A stretch of DNA of 64,000 bases from Metaruminococcus_A sp003150405. GTDB lineage: Bacteria > Bacillota > Clostridia > Oscillospirales > Ruminococcaceae. The translations under genes and the position numbers were made by a program. The number at the start of each line of letters is the position of its first letter. The first letter of the stretch is position 1. The notes beneath the pieces were generated by a model. The model saw nothing but the letters and a program-made list of their open reading frames with translations. It did not search any database and was not told the origin of the DNA. The stretch lies in assembly GCA_902489745.1 (NCBI GenBank), contig CABUBB010000005.1, positions 62,001 through 126,000 of the forward strand, read 5' to 3'. Shown here in pieces: positions 24,377-33,053 of the stretch.

Positions 24377-25243
24377 ATGGAATTTTTGAATGAAATGTAT
24401 TCAACCCTGGTAAAAAGCGCACCGCTTATTATTACTGCCGTCATTGTCTTTGCAGTTGGGATGGGTGCTGCCTACCTGCTCAATAAGGCTATCCGCAAAG
24501 CGTTGGAGCGCAGCCGCATTGACCGCGCTCTTGTGACCTTTCTGCTGCCCATTATCAAAATAACACTGTATGTGGTCGTCGGCATTATTGCGCTTTCCAC
24601 AGCAGGAGTTCCAACTGCCACCCTGCTTGCCGCCTTCGGTGCGGTTGGTCTTGCGGTCAGCCTTGCCGTCAAGGATTCCCTCGCCAACATGGCGGGCGGT
24701 ATTCTGCTGCTTGCTTCCAAGCCATTTACCATTGGAGACGCGGTGGAGGTGGACGGTGCCACCGGTGTGGTGCAGAGCATCAGCATCCTCTATACCCAAA
24801 TCAACACCTTTGACAACCGCGCCATCATGGTGCCAAATGGCCAGATTTCTTCCGATCGGATCATCAATATGTCCCGCGAGGAAAAGCGCCGTCTCGATCT
24901 CGTCTTTGATATTTCCTACCAGGATGACCCGGAACAGGCCAAAAAGATTATTTGGGAATTGGTAGAACACCACCAATTTGCACTTAAGGATCCGCTGCCC
25001 ATCATTCGGGTCTGTGAACTGGCCGACAGTTCGGTCAAAATTGCCTGCAACGTCTGGGTGGAGGGTGCAAATCTGCTCACCCTTAAGTTTGATTTGTTGG
25101 AGTCGGTCAAACAAGCCTTTGACCAGTCCGGCATCCGCATTCCGTTCCCGCAGCTCGACGTTCATTTTGATCCCGCCGCCCCAGCGGGCCTGCCGCTTCG
25201 GTCAGAACCTGCGTCAACCCACCCTGAGCAGTCCAATGCGTAA
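24377..25243 (+). CDS. MscS-family mechanosensitive ion channel
   Basis: The 288-aa product has three N-terminal membrane helices. The third is the Gly/Ala-rich pore helix (LLAAFGAVGLAVSLAVKDSLANMAGGILLL, about 90-120, of which AFGAVGLAVSLAVKDSLAN is the signature). The beta domain (FTIGDAVEVDGATGVVQSI) and cytoplasmic alpha-beta domain follow, so it has the same size and plan as Escherichia coli MscS. It opens under membrane tension to release solutes on osmotic downshift. AGAAGGAA precedes the ATG at 24377. Confidence 0.95.
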   Translation: MEFLNEMYSTLVKSAPLIITAVIVFAVGMGAAYLLNKAIRKALERSRIDRALVTFLLPIIKITLYVVVGIIALSTAGVPTATLLAAFGAVGLAVSLAVKDSLANMAGGILLLASKPFTIGDAVEVDGATGVVQSISILYTQINTFDNRAIMVPNGQISSDRIINMSREEKRRLDLVFDISYQDDPEQAKKIIWELVEHHQFALKDPLPIIRVCELADSSVKIACNVWVEGANLLTLKFDLLESVKQAFDQSGIRIPFPQLDVHFDPAAPAGLPLRSEPASTHPEQSNA

Positions 25244-25297
25244 AACAGCAGATACACCGGGCTTGAAGCCCTAAAAATTCCGATGTCGAATCCCCAA

Positions 25298-25326
25298 AAA
25301 AGGCCGCGGATTTTCCGCGGCCTTTT
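25298..25326. terminator. Bidirectional terminator between mscS-like and hlyIII-like genes
   Basis: A 12-bp GC-rich stem (AAAAGGCCGCGG / CCGCGGCCTTTT) with a 5-nt loop sits between two convergent stops. Confidence 0.92.
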
Positions 25327-25342
25327 AGCTGTTTGACAGAAA

Positions 25343-26011
25343 TCATGCTTGCAATACCGGCACAACATAGAACAAAATACAGAAATAATGCAGGATACTC
25401 CCCGCCAATACAAAAAAGTGCCAAATGGAATGCACATATTTTACCTTTTTGCCCACACCGTAGAGCACTGCACCGACAGTATAAAACAGACCGCCTGCAA
25501 TCAGCAGGATCATTCCGCCCGTCTGCATGGTGTTCATCAACGGCTGAAATGCAAAGACAATTACCCAGCCCATTGCAATGTAACAAACCATTGAGAACAC
25601 CTTGAACCGTGTAAGGCTAACCGCATTGAGAACAATGCCGAGAACCGCCGCACCCCAGACAACGCCGAACAGCACCCAGCCAACGGTCCCGCGCAGTGAA
25701 ACCAGAGTAAGCGGCGTATAGGTTCCTGCAATCAACAAAAAGACCGAACAATGATCAAGAATCCGCAGCACGCTTTTGCCACGGTTTGGCCTTAAGCTGT
25801 GGTAGATGGTCGACATGCTGTAAAGAATCACCAGCGTCGTACCATAAATTGCCATACTCACAATGCACCATGCATCAGAGTAAAGAGCAGCCATTACAAC
25901 GCCTACAACCAGCGCGGCAACAGCGAGCAGGGTGCCGACCCCATGTGAAATGGAACTAATGAGTTCCTCTGCCAGGCTGTAAACCGGCCCTGTATATTTC
26001 CGTTCCGCCAT
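25343..26011 (-). CDS. Hemolysin III family (PAQR-like) membrane protein
   Basis: The 222-aa product has seven predicted membrane segments and the family residues: ELISSISHGVG at the N terminus, STIYHSLRP, ILDHCSVFLLIAGTYTP, and VKYVHSIWHFFVLAGSILHY at the C terminus. The Ser, Asp and three His residues would form the zinc site of the PAQR fold. Despite the name, bacterial members of the YqfA/HlyIII type have no proven toxin role; some affect membrane lipid homeostasis. Monocistronic. Confidence 0.92.
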   Translation of the reverse strand: MAERKYTGPVYSLAEELISSISHGVGTLLAVAALVVGVVMAALYSDAWCIVSMAIYGTTLVILYSMSTIYHSLRPNRGKSVLRILDHCSVFLLIAGTYTPLTLVSLRGTVGWVLFGVVWGAAVLGIVLNAVSLTRFKVFSMVCYIAMGWVIVFAFQPLMNTMQTGGMILLIAGGLFYTVGAVLYGVGKKVKYVHSIWHFFVLAGSILHYFCILFYVVPVLQA

Positions 26012-26313
26012 TCAACGACCATCCTTCCAAGCTTCTGCCTTTCCACCAGTGTAACACAAAGCAAAGGACGAAATAAGGCGAAACCGTAAACAATTTGCCG
26101 ATGAAAAAAAGAATTGGCATTGCCGCCATTAAGGAAACATGCGTTCCTGCCGCTCAGTCAGCAGAAATAAAAAATATATAACTGATTAATTTTTTATCCA
26201 GCTCGATTTTCATTCAAACCGAAACGCAGCATTTATCAATGCACGCTTGCCGCAACTTTCACAGATAAAAAGCCAGCCGACTTTCCGGCTGGCTTTTGAC
26301 TTTGATGAAAGGA
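26012..26313 (-). other. Intergenic region upstream of the hemolysin III gene
   Basis: A TACACT -10 box on the minus strand (26053-26048) lies 37 nt before the gene at 26011. Apart from this and the galM terminator at 26268-26297 I see only AT-rich sequence without a gene. Confidence 0.4.
26268..26297 (-). terminator. Terminator of galM
   Basis: AAAAGCCAGCCG pairs with CGGCTGGCTTTT across a 6-nt loop, 17 nt beyond the galM stop. The arms carry A and T runs, so it can work both ways. Confidence 0.9.
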
Positions 26314-27390
26314 TTACTTCTCCACCGAGAAACGGTACTCCGTTGTAAAGGAGTACAGGCTTCCCGCTTTGAGCACCGGAGAAGGGAAATTTTTGTGCTT
26401 CATTGCATTTGGGAAGTACTGGGTCTCCAAACAGAAGCCAGCATGCGGCTGGTATTTCACACCGCCTTTGCCGGTGGTCTTTTCACTTAGACCGTTGCCG
26501 CAATAGAACTGTACACCTGGTTCGTTGGTGTAAACATCCATTTTAATGCCGGTAGAGGGGCAAACCGCTTCCGCAGCAATCGGCAATCCTGCTTCATCGT
26601 CATCCTCAGCGCCGTTGAGCACCCAGTTATGGTCATAGCCATGTGCGCTGACAAGGCCCGGCTCATTGTCGTGAATCCGGTCGCCGATGATATGGAAATC
26701 CAGGAAATCGTATGGAGTGCCGACCACATCCGCAATAATACCATTCGGCAGGGTCTCGTCGTTGCCAACGGTATATTTATCCGCATAAAGTTTCAGTTTA
26801 TGGTCGAGAACATTTTTGCCGCTGTCCTGTCCCGCAAGATTAAAGTAGGTGTGGTTGGTCAGATTGCAGACCGTATCGCGGTCGCTGACCGCTTTATAAT
26901 CAATGATAAGGCCATTCTCTTTGGTCAGCTTGTAGGTCACGGTAACATTCAGGTTCCCAGGGTAGTTTTCGTCACCATCCGGGCTAAGCAAAGTGAGTTT
27001 GAGCTCGTCGCCGCTTGCACCGGAAACAACTTCCGCATTCCAAACCTTTTTGTCAAAGCCAATTTTACCGCCGTGCAGATGATTTTTACCGTCATTGCAG
27101 TAGAGCTGGTATTCTTTGCCATTGAGTTCAAATACGCCGCGCTCAATGCGGTTGCCGCAGCGGCCAATCAATGCGCCAAGAAAGCCGCCGTGGGTCTGGT
27201 ATTCACCAACCGTATCATAGCCAAGAGCCACATCCTTAAGCTTCCCGTCCCGATCCGGCACCAGGATAGAAACAATGGTGCCACCGTAATTTGTGATATC
27301 GACCTTCATGGTTTGATTGTCTAGAGTAAAGAGCTCGACATCGGTGCCGTCAGCAAGAGAGCCAAATGGTTTTCTGGTAATTTTGGTCAT
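26314..27390 (-). CDS. galM: Aldose 1-epimerase (mutarotase)
   Basis: The 358-aa product shows the GalM catalytic residues: the His in NHTYFNLAG (about 180) and the Glu in FCLETQYFPNA near 318. GGTIVSILVPDRDG, LIGRCGNRIERGVF, NHLHGGKIGFDKKVW and YDHNWVLN are also present. It interconverts alpha and beta anomers of galactose/glucose, the first step of the Leloir pathway. AAAAAGGAG precedes the ATG. Although it follows galE, a 210-bp gap with its own promoter shows that it can be expressed separately. Confidence 0.95.
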   Translation of the reverse strand: MTKITRKPFGSLADGTDVELFTLDNQTMKVDITNYGGTIVSILVPDRDGKLKDVALGYDTVGEYQTHGGFLGALIGRCGNRIERGVFELNGKEYQLYCNDGKNHLHGGKIGFDKKVWNAEVVSGASGDELKLTLLSPDGDENYPGNLNVTVTYKLTKENGLIIDYKAVSDRDTVCNLTNHTYFNLAGQDSGKNVLDHKLKLYADKYTVGNDETLPNGIIADVVGTPYDFLDFHIIGDRIHDNEPGLVSAHGYDHNWVLNGAEDDDEAGLPIAAEAVCPSTGIKMDVYTNEPGVQFYCGNGLSEKTTGKGGVKYQPHAGFCLETQYFPNAMKHKNFPSPVLKAGSLYSFTTEYRFSVEK

Positions 27391-27479
27391 GATAACACTC
27401 CTTTTTCAGTTGAAAGGTTCTTGGAACTCCCAGCAATTTCGGACACGAATAGAGCCGGTCTATACCTGAGTCTCGGCCA

Positions 27480-27540
27480 AAGGGGGCAGCCGCTTTTCGG
27501 ACTGCCGCCGGGGGTCCCCCGCGCTGCGGTATCCGCACAG
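27480..27540 (-). other. GC-rich structured leader between galE and galM
   Basis: Within the galM leader are stacked inverted repeats: GGCAG...CTGCC (about 27485-27505), GGGGGTCCCCC (about 27509-27519) and GCGGTATCCGC (about 27525-27535). They contrast with the AT-rich flanks. They could form RNA hairpins that end galE transcription or tune galM. Confidence 0.45.
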
Positions 27541-27562
27541 CGAATCCATACGGAATATTACA

Positions 27563-27591
27563 ATTATAACACCCTGTAAACAGAAAAACAA
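27563..27591 (-). promoter_or_regulatory. Promoter of galM
   Basis: On the minus strand TTGTTT (27591-27586) and TATAAT (27568-27563) are exactly 17 nt apart, just after the galE stop, giving a leader of about 165 nt. Confidence 0.7.
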
Positions 27592-27600
27592 CCGGAATTT

Positions 27601-28608
27601 TTACATTTTACCTGCTTGCTGTTTGACAAAGCGCCAGCTGTCCTCACACATTTCCGCAATACCCTTTTCCGCTTTCCAGCCGAATATCTGTTCCGCTTTG
27701 GAGGTATCCGCATAAGCAGACGCAATATCCCCGGCGCGGCGCGGCGCAATTTCATACGGTACCCGCACGCCGGTTGCATCTTCAAACGCTTTGACCATTT
27801 CCAGCACACTTGTTCCCCGGCCGGTGCCAAGGTTGACCGCTTCCGCACCCTTGTGTTTCATGGCATATTCCAACGCGGCAAGGTGCCCTTTGGCCAAATC
27901 TACTACATGGATATAATCCCGCACGCCGGTGCCGTCTACCGTGTCATAGTCATCCCCATAGACGTTGAGATGCGGCAGCTTGCCGAGCGCCACCTGAGTG
28001 ACATAAGGCAGGAGGTTATTTGGGATGCCGTTGGGGTTTTCACCAATCAGGCCGCTTTTATGGGCTCCAATGGGGTTGAAATAACGCAGGTTTACCACGC
28101 TCCACTGCGGATCCGCCACACAGAGGTCGTTTAAGATCTGCTCGACCATCACCTTGGTGTAGCCGTAGGGATTGGTTGCCGAAATGGGATACTCCTCTCG
28201 GAACGGAACCGGATTGTTCATGCCGTAAACCGTTGCCGAGGAGGAAAACACCATCCGCTTGCAGCCCTCGCTCAGCATAGCTTCCAGCAGGACAAGGGTA
28301 CCGGTGATGTTGTTCTTATAGTAGGCAAGCGGCTTTTGCACCGATTCTCCAACTGCTTTTAATCCCGCAAAATGGATAACTGCATCCACCGCAGAATGCT
28401 TGAAAATACTTTGAATGGTGCGGCGGTCGGCAATATCCGCTTTGTAAAATTTTACAGGTTTGCCGCCGAGCTGTTCAATCACACCCACAACTTCCTGTTT
28501 GGAGTTGCAGAGATTATCCACAATTATGACTTCATGCCCCGCCTGTAAAAGCTCAACGCAGGTGTGGCTGCCAATGAACCCCGTACCGCCCGTTACCAGT
28601 ATCGTCAT
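27601..28608 (-). CDS. galE: UDP-glucose 4-epimerase
   Basis: The 335-aa product starts with the NAD motif LVTGGTGFIGSHTCVELL, has FSSSATVYG and the YxxxK pair (Y-G-Y-T-K in NPYGYTKVMVE), and GDDYDTVDGTGVRDYIHVVDLA, all diagnostic of bacterial GalE. It converts UDP-galactose to UDP-glucose. It starts 25 bp after galK with GGGAG, in the same operon. Length is normal. No uridylyltransferase (galT) gene is in the window. Confidence 0.96.
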   Translation of the reverse strand: MTILVTGGTGFIGSHTCVELLQAGHEVIIVDNLCNSKQEVVGVIEQLGGKPVKFYKADIADRRTIQSIFKHSAVDAVIHFAGLKAVGESVQKPLAYYKNNITGTLVLLEAMLSEGCKRMVFSSSATVYGMNNPVPFREEYPISATNPYGYTKVMVEQILNDLCVADPQWSVVNLRYFNPIGAHKSGLIGENPNGIPNNLLPYVTQVALGKLPHLNVYGDDYDTVDGTGVRDYIHVVDLAKGHLAALEYAMKHKGAEAVNLGTGRGTSVLEMVKAFEDATGVRVPYEIAPRRAGDIASAYADTSKAEQIFGWKAEKGIAEMCEDSWRFVKQQAGKM

Positions 28609-28633
28609 TGTAATCTCTCCCTTTTCTGAATCG

Positions 28634-29920
28634 TCATTCTGCCTTTATTTGAATTCCGCCGCAGGGACGTATCTTCAGCACATAACAGCTCCCCTGCCCG
28701 AAAATGCGCTCCATTGCTTCCCGGTACGCTTCCACCTGTTCCAGCGGAACATAGGCCTGCAAGGTACCGGCAAAACCGCCGCCATGTACCCGGCAGGCGC
28801 CTTTGCCCTGCAAAAATTGTTCACTGACCGCAACGCCCAGCGCTACGCCCTGTTCCCTGCTGGAAACTGCGCTTGCCACATTTTGGAGCCGCGCCGCCGA
28901 AGAATGGCCGGATTCCTTGACCAACGTAAAAAAGCCTTCCAAATCATCCGCGCGCAGAGCGGCAGATTGCTCCGACACCCGGCGGTTCTCTTCAAAAAAG
29001 TGGAGCGCCCGCAGCAGAGCGCGGTCTCCCACCTGCTGCCGCAGTTCTCCAATCCGGCCGAAAAAATCCTCTTCCGGCACCTCGGACAGCACCTCCGCCC
29101 CAAACGCTTGGGCAACAGACCTCATCTCCGCCGGAATTGCGGCGTATTCCCCGGTGAGATCGGCATGGCTTCCGCCGGTGTTGACCACGCACAGGGCATA
29201 TCCACGGGTGGAAAAATCGTAGGGCAGCTGTTCCACAGCCGGGTGAGCCGCGTCACGGAAATCAATTTGAACCAATCCGCCAACCGAACAGGCGGTCTGA
29301 TCCATTAAACCGCAGGGCTTGCCAAAATAGCGGTTCTCCGCATACTGCCCAATCTGTGCAATGGTAACCGCATCCACCGCGCCGCCGTTGAACAGCCCGT
29401 TGAGGATGGTTCCAACCAGCACCTCAAATGCCGCCGAAGATGAAAGGCCTGAGCCGCGCAGCACATCAGACACCGTGTAAGCGCTGAAGCCGCCAACGCG
29501 AAAACCCAGTTCATGGAACCGCGCGGCAATGCCGCGCACCAGTGCGGTTGAGGTGTTTTCCTCACCACCCACCGGTTCAAGCTGATCCAACCGAACAATG
29601 TTTTCATCGTGCCCGGCAGATTTAATATGAATGACGCCGCTGTCATTCGGTACTGCAACCGCAGCCGCATCCAGGTTGATTGCCGCTGCAAGTACCCTGC
29701 CGCGCTGGTGATCGGTGTGGTTGCCTCCAATTTCAGTACGGCCCGGCGCGCTGAATAAAAACGCCTCTCCTCCTCCGCCGAACCGTGCGCTGTATTCCTT
29801 CACCAGCTCCTGGTACCGGTTTCTTTGGTGCAAAACCGCCTGTTTACCATAAAGGTCTGCCAGCGGCGCATCCCACCGGCCGTCTGCAATCTGCTCTTTG
29901 AGTTGTGCTGGAGCCACCAT
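28634..29920 (-). CDS. galK: Galactokinase
   Basis: The 428-aa product shows the galactokinase signature APGRTEIGGNHTDHQ (about 58-72), the GHMP ATP loop RGSGLSSSAAFEV (about 155) and the C-terminal CRVHGGGFAGTLQAYV. It makes galactose 1-phosphate. The N terminus has about 55 extra residues ahead of the sugar-binding signature (AQLKEQIADGRW...), which I have seen as normal in clostridial GalK and not in Escherichia coli. GAGGAGGAG precedes the ATG. It follows the FkbM gene by 13 bp. Confidence 0.95.
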   Translation of the reverse strand: MVAPAQLKEQIADGRWDAPLADLYGKQAVLHQRNRYQELVKEYSARFGGGGEAFLFSAPGRTEIGGNHTDHQRGRVLAAAINLDAAAVAVPNDSGVIHIKSAGHDENIVRLDQLEPVGGEENTSTALVRGIAARFHELGFRVGGFSAYTVSDVLRGSGLSSSAAFEVLVGTILNGLFNGGAVDAVTIAQIGQYAENRYFGKPCGLMDQTACSVGGLVQIDFRDAAHPAVEQLPYDFSTRGYALCVVNTGGSHADLTGEYAAIPAEMRSVAQAFGAEVLSEVPEEDFFGRIGELRQQVGDRALLRALHFFEENRRVSEQSAALRADDLEGFFTLVKESGHSSAARLQNVASAVSSREQGVALGVAVSEQFLQGKGACRVHGGGFAGTLQAYVPLEQVEAYREAMERIFGQGSCYVLKIRPCGGIQIKAE

Positions 29921-29933
29921 TTTCTTCTCCTCC

Positions 29934-30986
29934 TCAAACCATATAGTACACCGTATCCCATGCCGGGATATACGGGTGGTGCCTGAGATAAATGCGGTAG
30001 TCTGCGCGCATGGCGCTTATCTGGAGCGGAAGCGCAAACAAATCCTCGTTGCGGTGGTAGGCGCTGATCGCCAGTTTGGGCTTGTACGCAAGGATCTGCC
30101 GGCGGCAGCCCTCCAGTGCTTCCCGTTCAGCGCCCTCTACATCCAGTTTGATGTAGCTCAGCGGTTCCTCAATCAGATCGTCCACCGGCGCCGCTTCAAT
30201 GCTCTGCGCCGCACCCGGCAGGATGGCGGAACTCCGCCCTGCCTTCGCATGGAACGCAAGCGTCTCCTCCCGGTTCCAAGCGCCCTTCTGGATGGAAACC
30301 ACCTCCGGCAGCCCGGCACAGCCGCGCACCAGGCGGCTAAAATTCTTCGGGTTGGGTTCCAGTGCGTAAATGCGCCGGTACGCTCCGTTCACTACGCGGA
30401 CAAATTCTACCACCGTGTCTCCGTCATAAGCGCCAAGATCGGCGTAACACTCCTCCGGCCCAAAACGCAGAATTTGGTCAAACGCCTCCTGTTTTGGCGT
30501 TTCACATGCAAGAAGGTAATCAATACACCCCGTTATTTTATATGCCAGCACCGATTCGAAAACCTGCCGCGACCGGGCGTCCGCTAACAGAGCGTAGACC
30601 TGTTCCAGTTCTGCGCGGTGCTCTTTTATGTATCTGCGCTCAAAAAGGCCGCCGCCGAACAGCGGCACATCCGGCGCATACAGCTCGTTTTCTACGGCAA
30701 TCCTCTTAATTTTTGAAACCAGCCCCGATTCAAACGCCGCAAAAGCCAGCAGGACAATCATGCTGCCAAACGCCTGCTTCGCTTCATCATACCGCAGAAC
30801 CGGGTAGCCCAAAAAGCTGTGACCGCGCACATATTCGTCGCTTGCAAAAATACCTGCCACCGGAATGCGGTATTCCCCACATACCCGCATGATCTTTTCA
30901 CAGCCGTCCCCCATGCCGTAAATTACAACTGGTTTTTCAGACCGCTGCAACCGCTCCCATAAAAAAGGGAGTTGCTTCCAATCCAT
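29934..30986 (-). CDS. FkbM-family methyltransferase with an N-terminal nucleotide-binding-like domain
   Basis: The 350-aa product is in two parts. The C-terminal half (about 185-345) is an FkbM class I methyltransferase: CYADLGAYDGDTVVEFV for SAM binding, IYALEPNPKNF and YIKLDVEGAEREALEGC. The N-terminal 110 residues (KPVVIYGMGDGCEKIMRVC, VAGIFASDEYVRGHSFLGYPVL) resemble the small Rossmann-like nucleoside-sugar sensor domain found fused to sugar-modifying enzymes. It probably methylates a sugar hydroxyl in a glycan (inference). It lies between ftsH and galK, translated in the same operon, so a galactose-related glycan is a reasonable guess. Confidence 0.85.
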   Translation of the reverse strand: MDWKQLPFLWERLQRSEKPVVIYGMGDGCEKIMRVCGEYRIPVAGIFASDEYVRGHSFLGYPVLRYDEAKQAFGSMIVLLAFAAFESGLVSKIKRIAVENELYAPDVPLFGGGLFERRYIKEHRAELEQVYALLADARSRQVFESVLAYKITGCIDYLLACETPKQEAFDQILRFGPEECYADLGAYDGDTVVEFVRVVNGAYRRIYALEPNPKNFSRLVRGCAGLPEVVSIQKGAWNREETLAFHAKAGRSSAILPGAAQSIEAAPVDDLIEEPLSYIKLDVEGAEREALEGCRRQILAYKPKLAISAYHRNEDLFALPLQISAMRADYRIYLRHHPYIPAWDTVYYMV

Positions 30987-31009
30987 TCAAAAACCCCTCG
31001 GAAACAGGG

Positions 31010-31035
31010 AATCCCCGTGCTTTCGCACAGGGATT
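31010..31035 (-). other. GNRA-tetraloop hairpin between ftsH and the FkbM gene
   Basis: On the minus strand an 11-bp stem (one G-T pair) is closed by a GAAA tetraloop, right after the ftsH stop. There is no adjacent T run, so it is more likely an RNA processing or stability element than a terminator. Confidence 0.6.
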
Positions 31036-31040
31036 ATCCA

Positions 31041-33014
31041 CTATTCGTTCGTTTCGCTGTTTGTTTCGTTCGTTTCGTGCTCTTCTGAGCCCATTTCCGG
31101 TTCGCCGACAACTTTCGGGGTGGATTCCTCCGCCTCCTCTTCGTGTTTCGGGTGAAGCACTGCTTCTACTTCAGCAGGCTCCGCTTTCAGCGCACCGGTC
31201 ATCAGTTTTTTGAACTCCTCGCCGTCAATCTTTTCATGGACGAGCAGATATTCCGCCACCGTGGTAAGCTGGTCACGGTGCGCGTTGAGAATTTCCGTAC
31301 ATTGCTCGTAAGCATTGTCAATAATCTCGCGAATTTCTGCATCAATTTCTGCTGCCACGTTTTCGGAGTAGTTCCGGGACTGATTAAAGTCGCGGCCAAG
31401 GAAAACCTCGTGATCCGCCTGACCATACACAATGGTACCGAGCTTCTCGCTGAAACCATAACGGGTGACCATATCACGTGCAAGTTTGGTGGCGCGCTCA
31501 ATGTCGTTGGAAGCGCCGGTCGAAATATCGTCGAGCGTCAGGCTTTCAGCCACACGGCCGCCCAGCAGGACAATGAGTTCCTCCTGCATCTCCTTTTTGC
31601 GCATATAGCTCTTATCCTGCTCCGGCAGGGACATGGTGAAACCACCCGCCATACCGCGCGGGATGATAGAAACCTGGTGCACCGGGCTTTGGGTTTTGCA
31701 GTGATAAGTACACACCGCATGGCCCGCCTCATGGAAAGCGGTGAGTTTACGCTCTGCCGGGGTGATCACTCTGGAGCGTTTCTCCGGCCCGGCTACCACC
31801 TTAATGGTCGCCTCTTCAATATCCTTTTCAATGATGGCTTTGCGGTTGTTGCGCGCCGCAAGCAGTGCCGCCTCATTGAGCAGGTTCTCCAAATCCGCGC
31901 CGGTAAAGCCCGCCGTGGATTTTGCAATCACCGAAAGGTCAACGTCGAAGCCCAGCGGCTTGTTGCGCGCATGGACCTTCAAAATTGCTTCACGGCCCTT
32001 AACGTCCGGATAACCGACCATAATCTCACGGTCAAACCGGCCGGGGCGCAACAGCGCCGGGTCGAGAATATCGCGGCGGTTGGTTGCAGCGATGATGATA
32101 ATGCCTTCATTCGAACCGAAGCCGTCCATTTCAACCAGCAACTGGTTGAGGGTCTGCTCACGCTCATCGTGCCCGCCGCCGAGTCCAGCGCCGCGGTGCC
32201 GGCCAACCGCGTCGATTTCATCAATGAAGATAATGGCTGGCGCGTTTTTCTTGGCCTGTTCAAACAGGTCACGCACACGGGACGCACCAACGCCGACGAA
32301 CATCTCAACAAAGTCGGAACCGGAAATGGAGAAGAACGGCACGCCCGCCTCACCGGCGACCGCCCGCGCAAGCAGGGTTTTACCGGTACCGGGAGGGCCC
32401 ATCAGCAAAACGCCTTTCGGGATACGCGCGCCGAGCTCATTGAATTTTTTAGGGTTCTTGAGGAACTCAACAATTTCAACCAGCTCTGCTTTTTCCTCAT
32501 CGGCGCCCGCCACATCGGCAAAGGTCGCCTTTTTCCCCTGCGTCAGCCCATTCTTGGCGTTCATCTTGCCAAACTGGTTGATCTTTCCCCCGCCCTGCTG
32601 GCGCAGAATGATCACCCAGAAAACCACCATGACGCCGATGAGCAGCAGCGTCGGCAGGAAGTTCAAGAGCCAGGAGTTATCCTGAATCGGCAAATAGTTA
32701 AACTCTATTTTGTCGCTGGGGTTTTCCTTGTTGTACTCGACCACCATTGGTTCGACCAATTCAATGAACAGCCCCACATTCGGCACTTTGTAGACAAGCT
32801 GTTTGTCACGCCCTTCTACTTCTGCCTGCAATTCACCGCTGCCAAGGTCAATGACAAACTTCTTCACCTTGTTCTGCTGGAAATAGTCCACAACCTCGGA
32901 ATAATTAATGGTTTCGCCGGTTGGTTTAATCATGTTCATCATGAACATAAAGCCAATCAGCAATGCGCCGAGAACGAGGACATAAATTAATATGCTCTTC
33001 CCTTTTTTGTTCAA
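31041..33014 (-). CDS. ftsH: ATP-dependent zinc metalloprotease FtsH
   Basis: The 657-aa product has two N-terminal membrane helices (about 8-28 and 118-138), an AAA+ module with Walker A GPPGTGKTLLARA, Walker B IIFIDEIDAVGR, the SRH ATNRRDILDPALLRPGRFD, and the zinc motif HEAGH. It degrades membrane and some soluble proteins. Start is TTG at 33014 with GGAG at 8 nt. The last 45 residues are acidic and end in an E-T-N repeat (HETNETNSETNE) encoded by a short direct DNA repeat. Gene order tilS-hpt-ftsH is as in Bacillus. Confidence 0.97.
   Translation of the reverse strand: MNKKGKSILIYVLVLGALLIGFMFMMNMIKPTGETINYSEVVDYFQQNKVKKFVIDLGSGELQAEVEGRDKQLVYKVPNVGLFIELVEPMVVEYNKENPSDKIEFNYLPIQDNSWLLNFLPTLLLIGVMVVFWVIILRQQGGGKINQFGKMNAKNGLTQGKKATFADVAGADEEKAELVEIVEFLKNPKKFNELGARIPKGVLLMGPPGTGKTLLARAVAGEAGVPFFSISGSDFVEMFVGVGASRVRDLFEQAKKNAPAIIFIDEIDAVGRHRGAGLGGGHDEREQTLNQLLVEMDGFGSNEGIIIIAATNRRDILDPALLRPGRFDREIMVGYPDVKGREAILKVHARNKPLGFDVDLSVIAKSTAGFTGADLENLLNEAALLAARNNRKAIIEKDIEEATIKVVAGPEKRSRVITPAERKLTAFHEAGHAVCTYHCKTQSPVHQVSIIPRGMAGGFTMSLPEQDKSYMRKKEMQEELIVLLGGRVAESLTLDDISTGASNDIERATKLARDMVTRYGFSEKLGTIVYGQADHEVFLGRDFNQSRNYSENVAAEIDAEIREIIDNAYEQCTEILNAHRDQLTTVAEYLLVHEKIDGEEFKKLMTGALKAEPAEVEAVLHPKHEEEAEESTPKVVGEPEMGSEEHETNETNSETNE
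31044..31077 (-). repeat. Short direct repeat in the 3' end of ftsH
   Basis: The 13-mer TTCGTTCGTTTCG occurs at 31044-31056 and again at 31065-31077 (21-bp period), coding for the E-T-N-rich tail of FtsH. Only two copies are present. Confidence 0.7.
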
Positions 33015-33053
33015 AATCTCAACTCCAATTCATTGGGTGCCGCATACCGGCTT

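Noticed and set aside
31143..32990. Open frame of 615 codons on the plus strand opposite ftsH
   Set aside because: It mirrors the codon periodicity of ftsH, has no ribosome binding site, and its product is rich in Asn/His/Arg without any domain.
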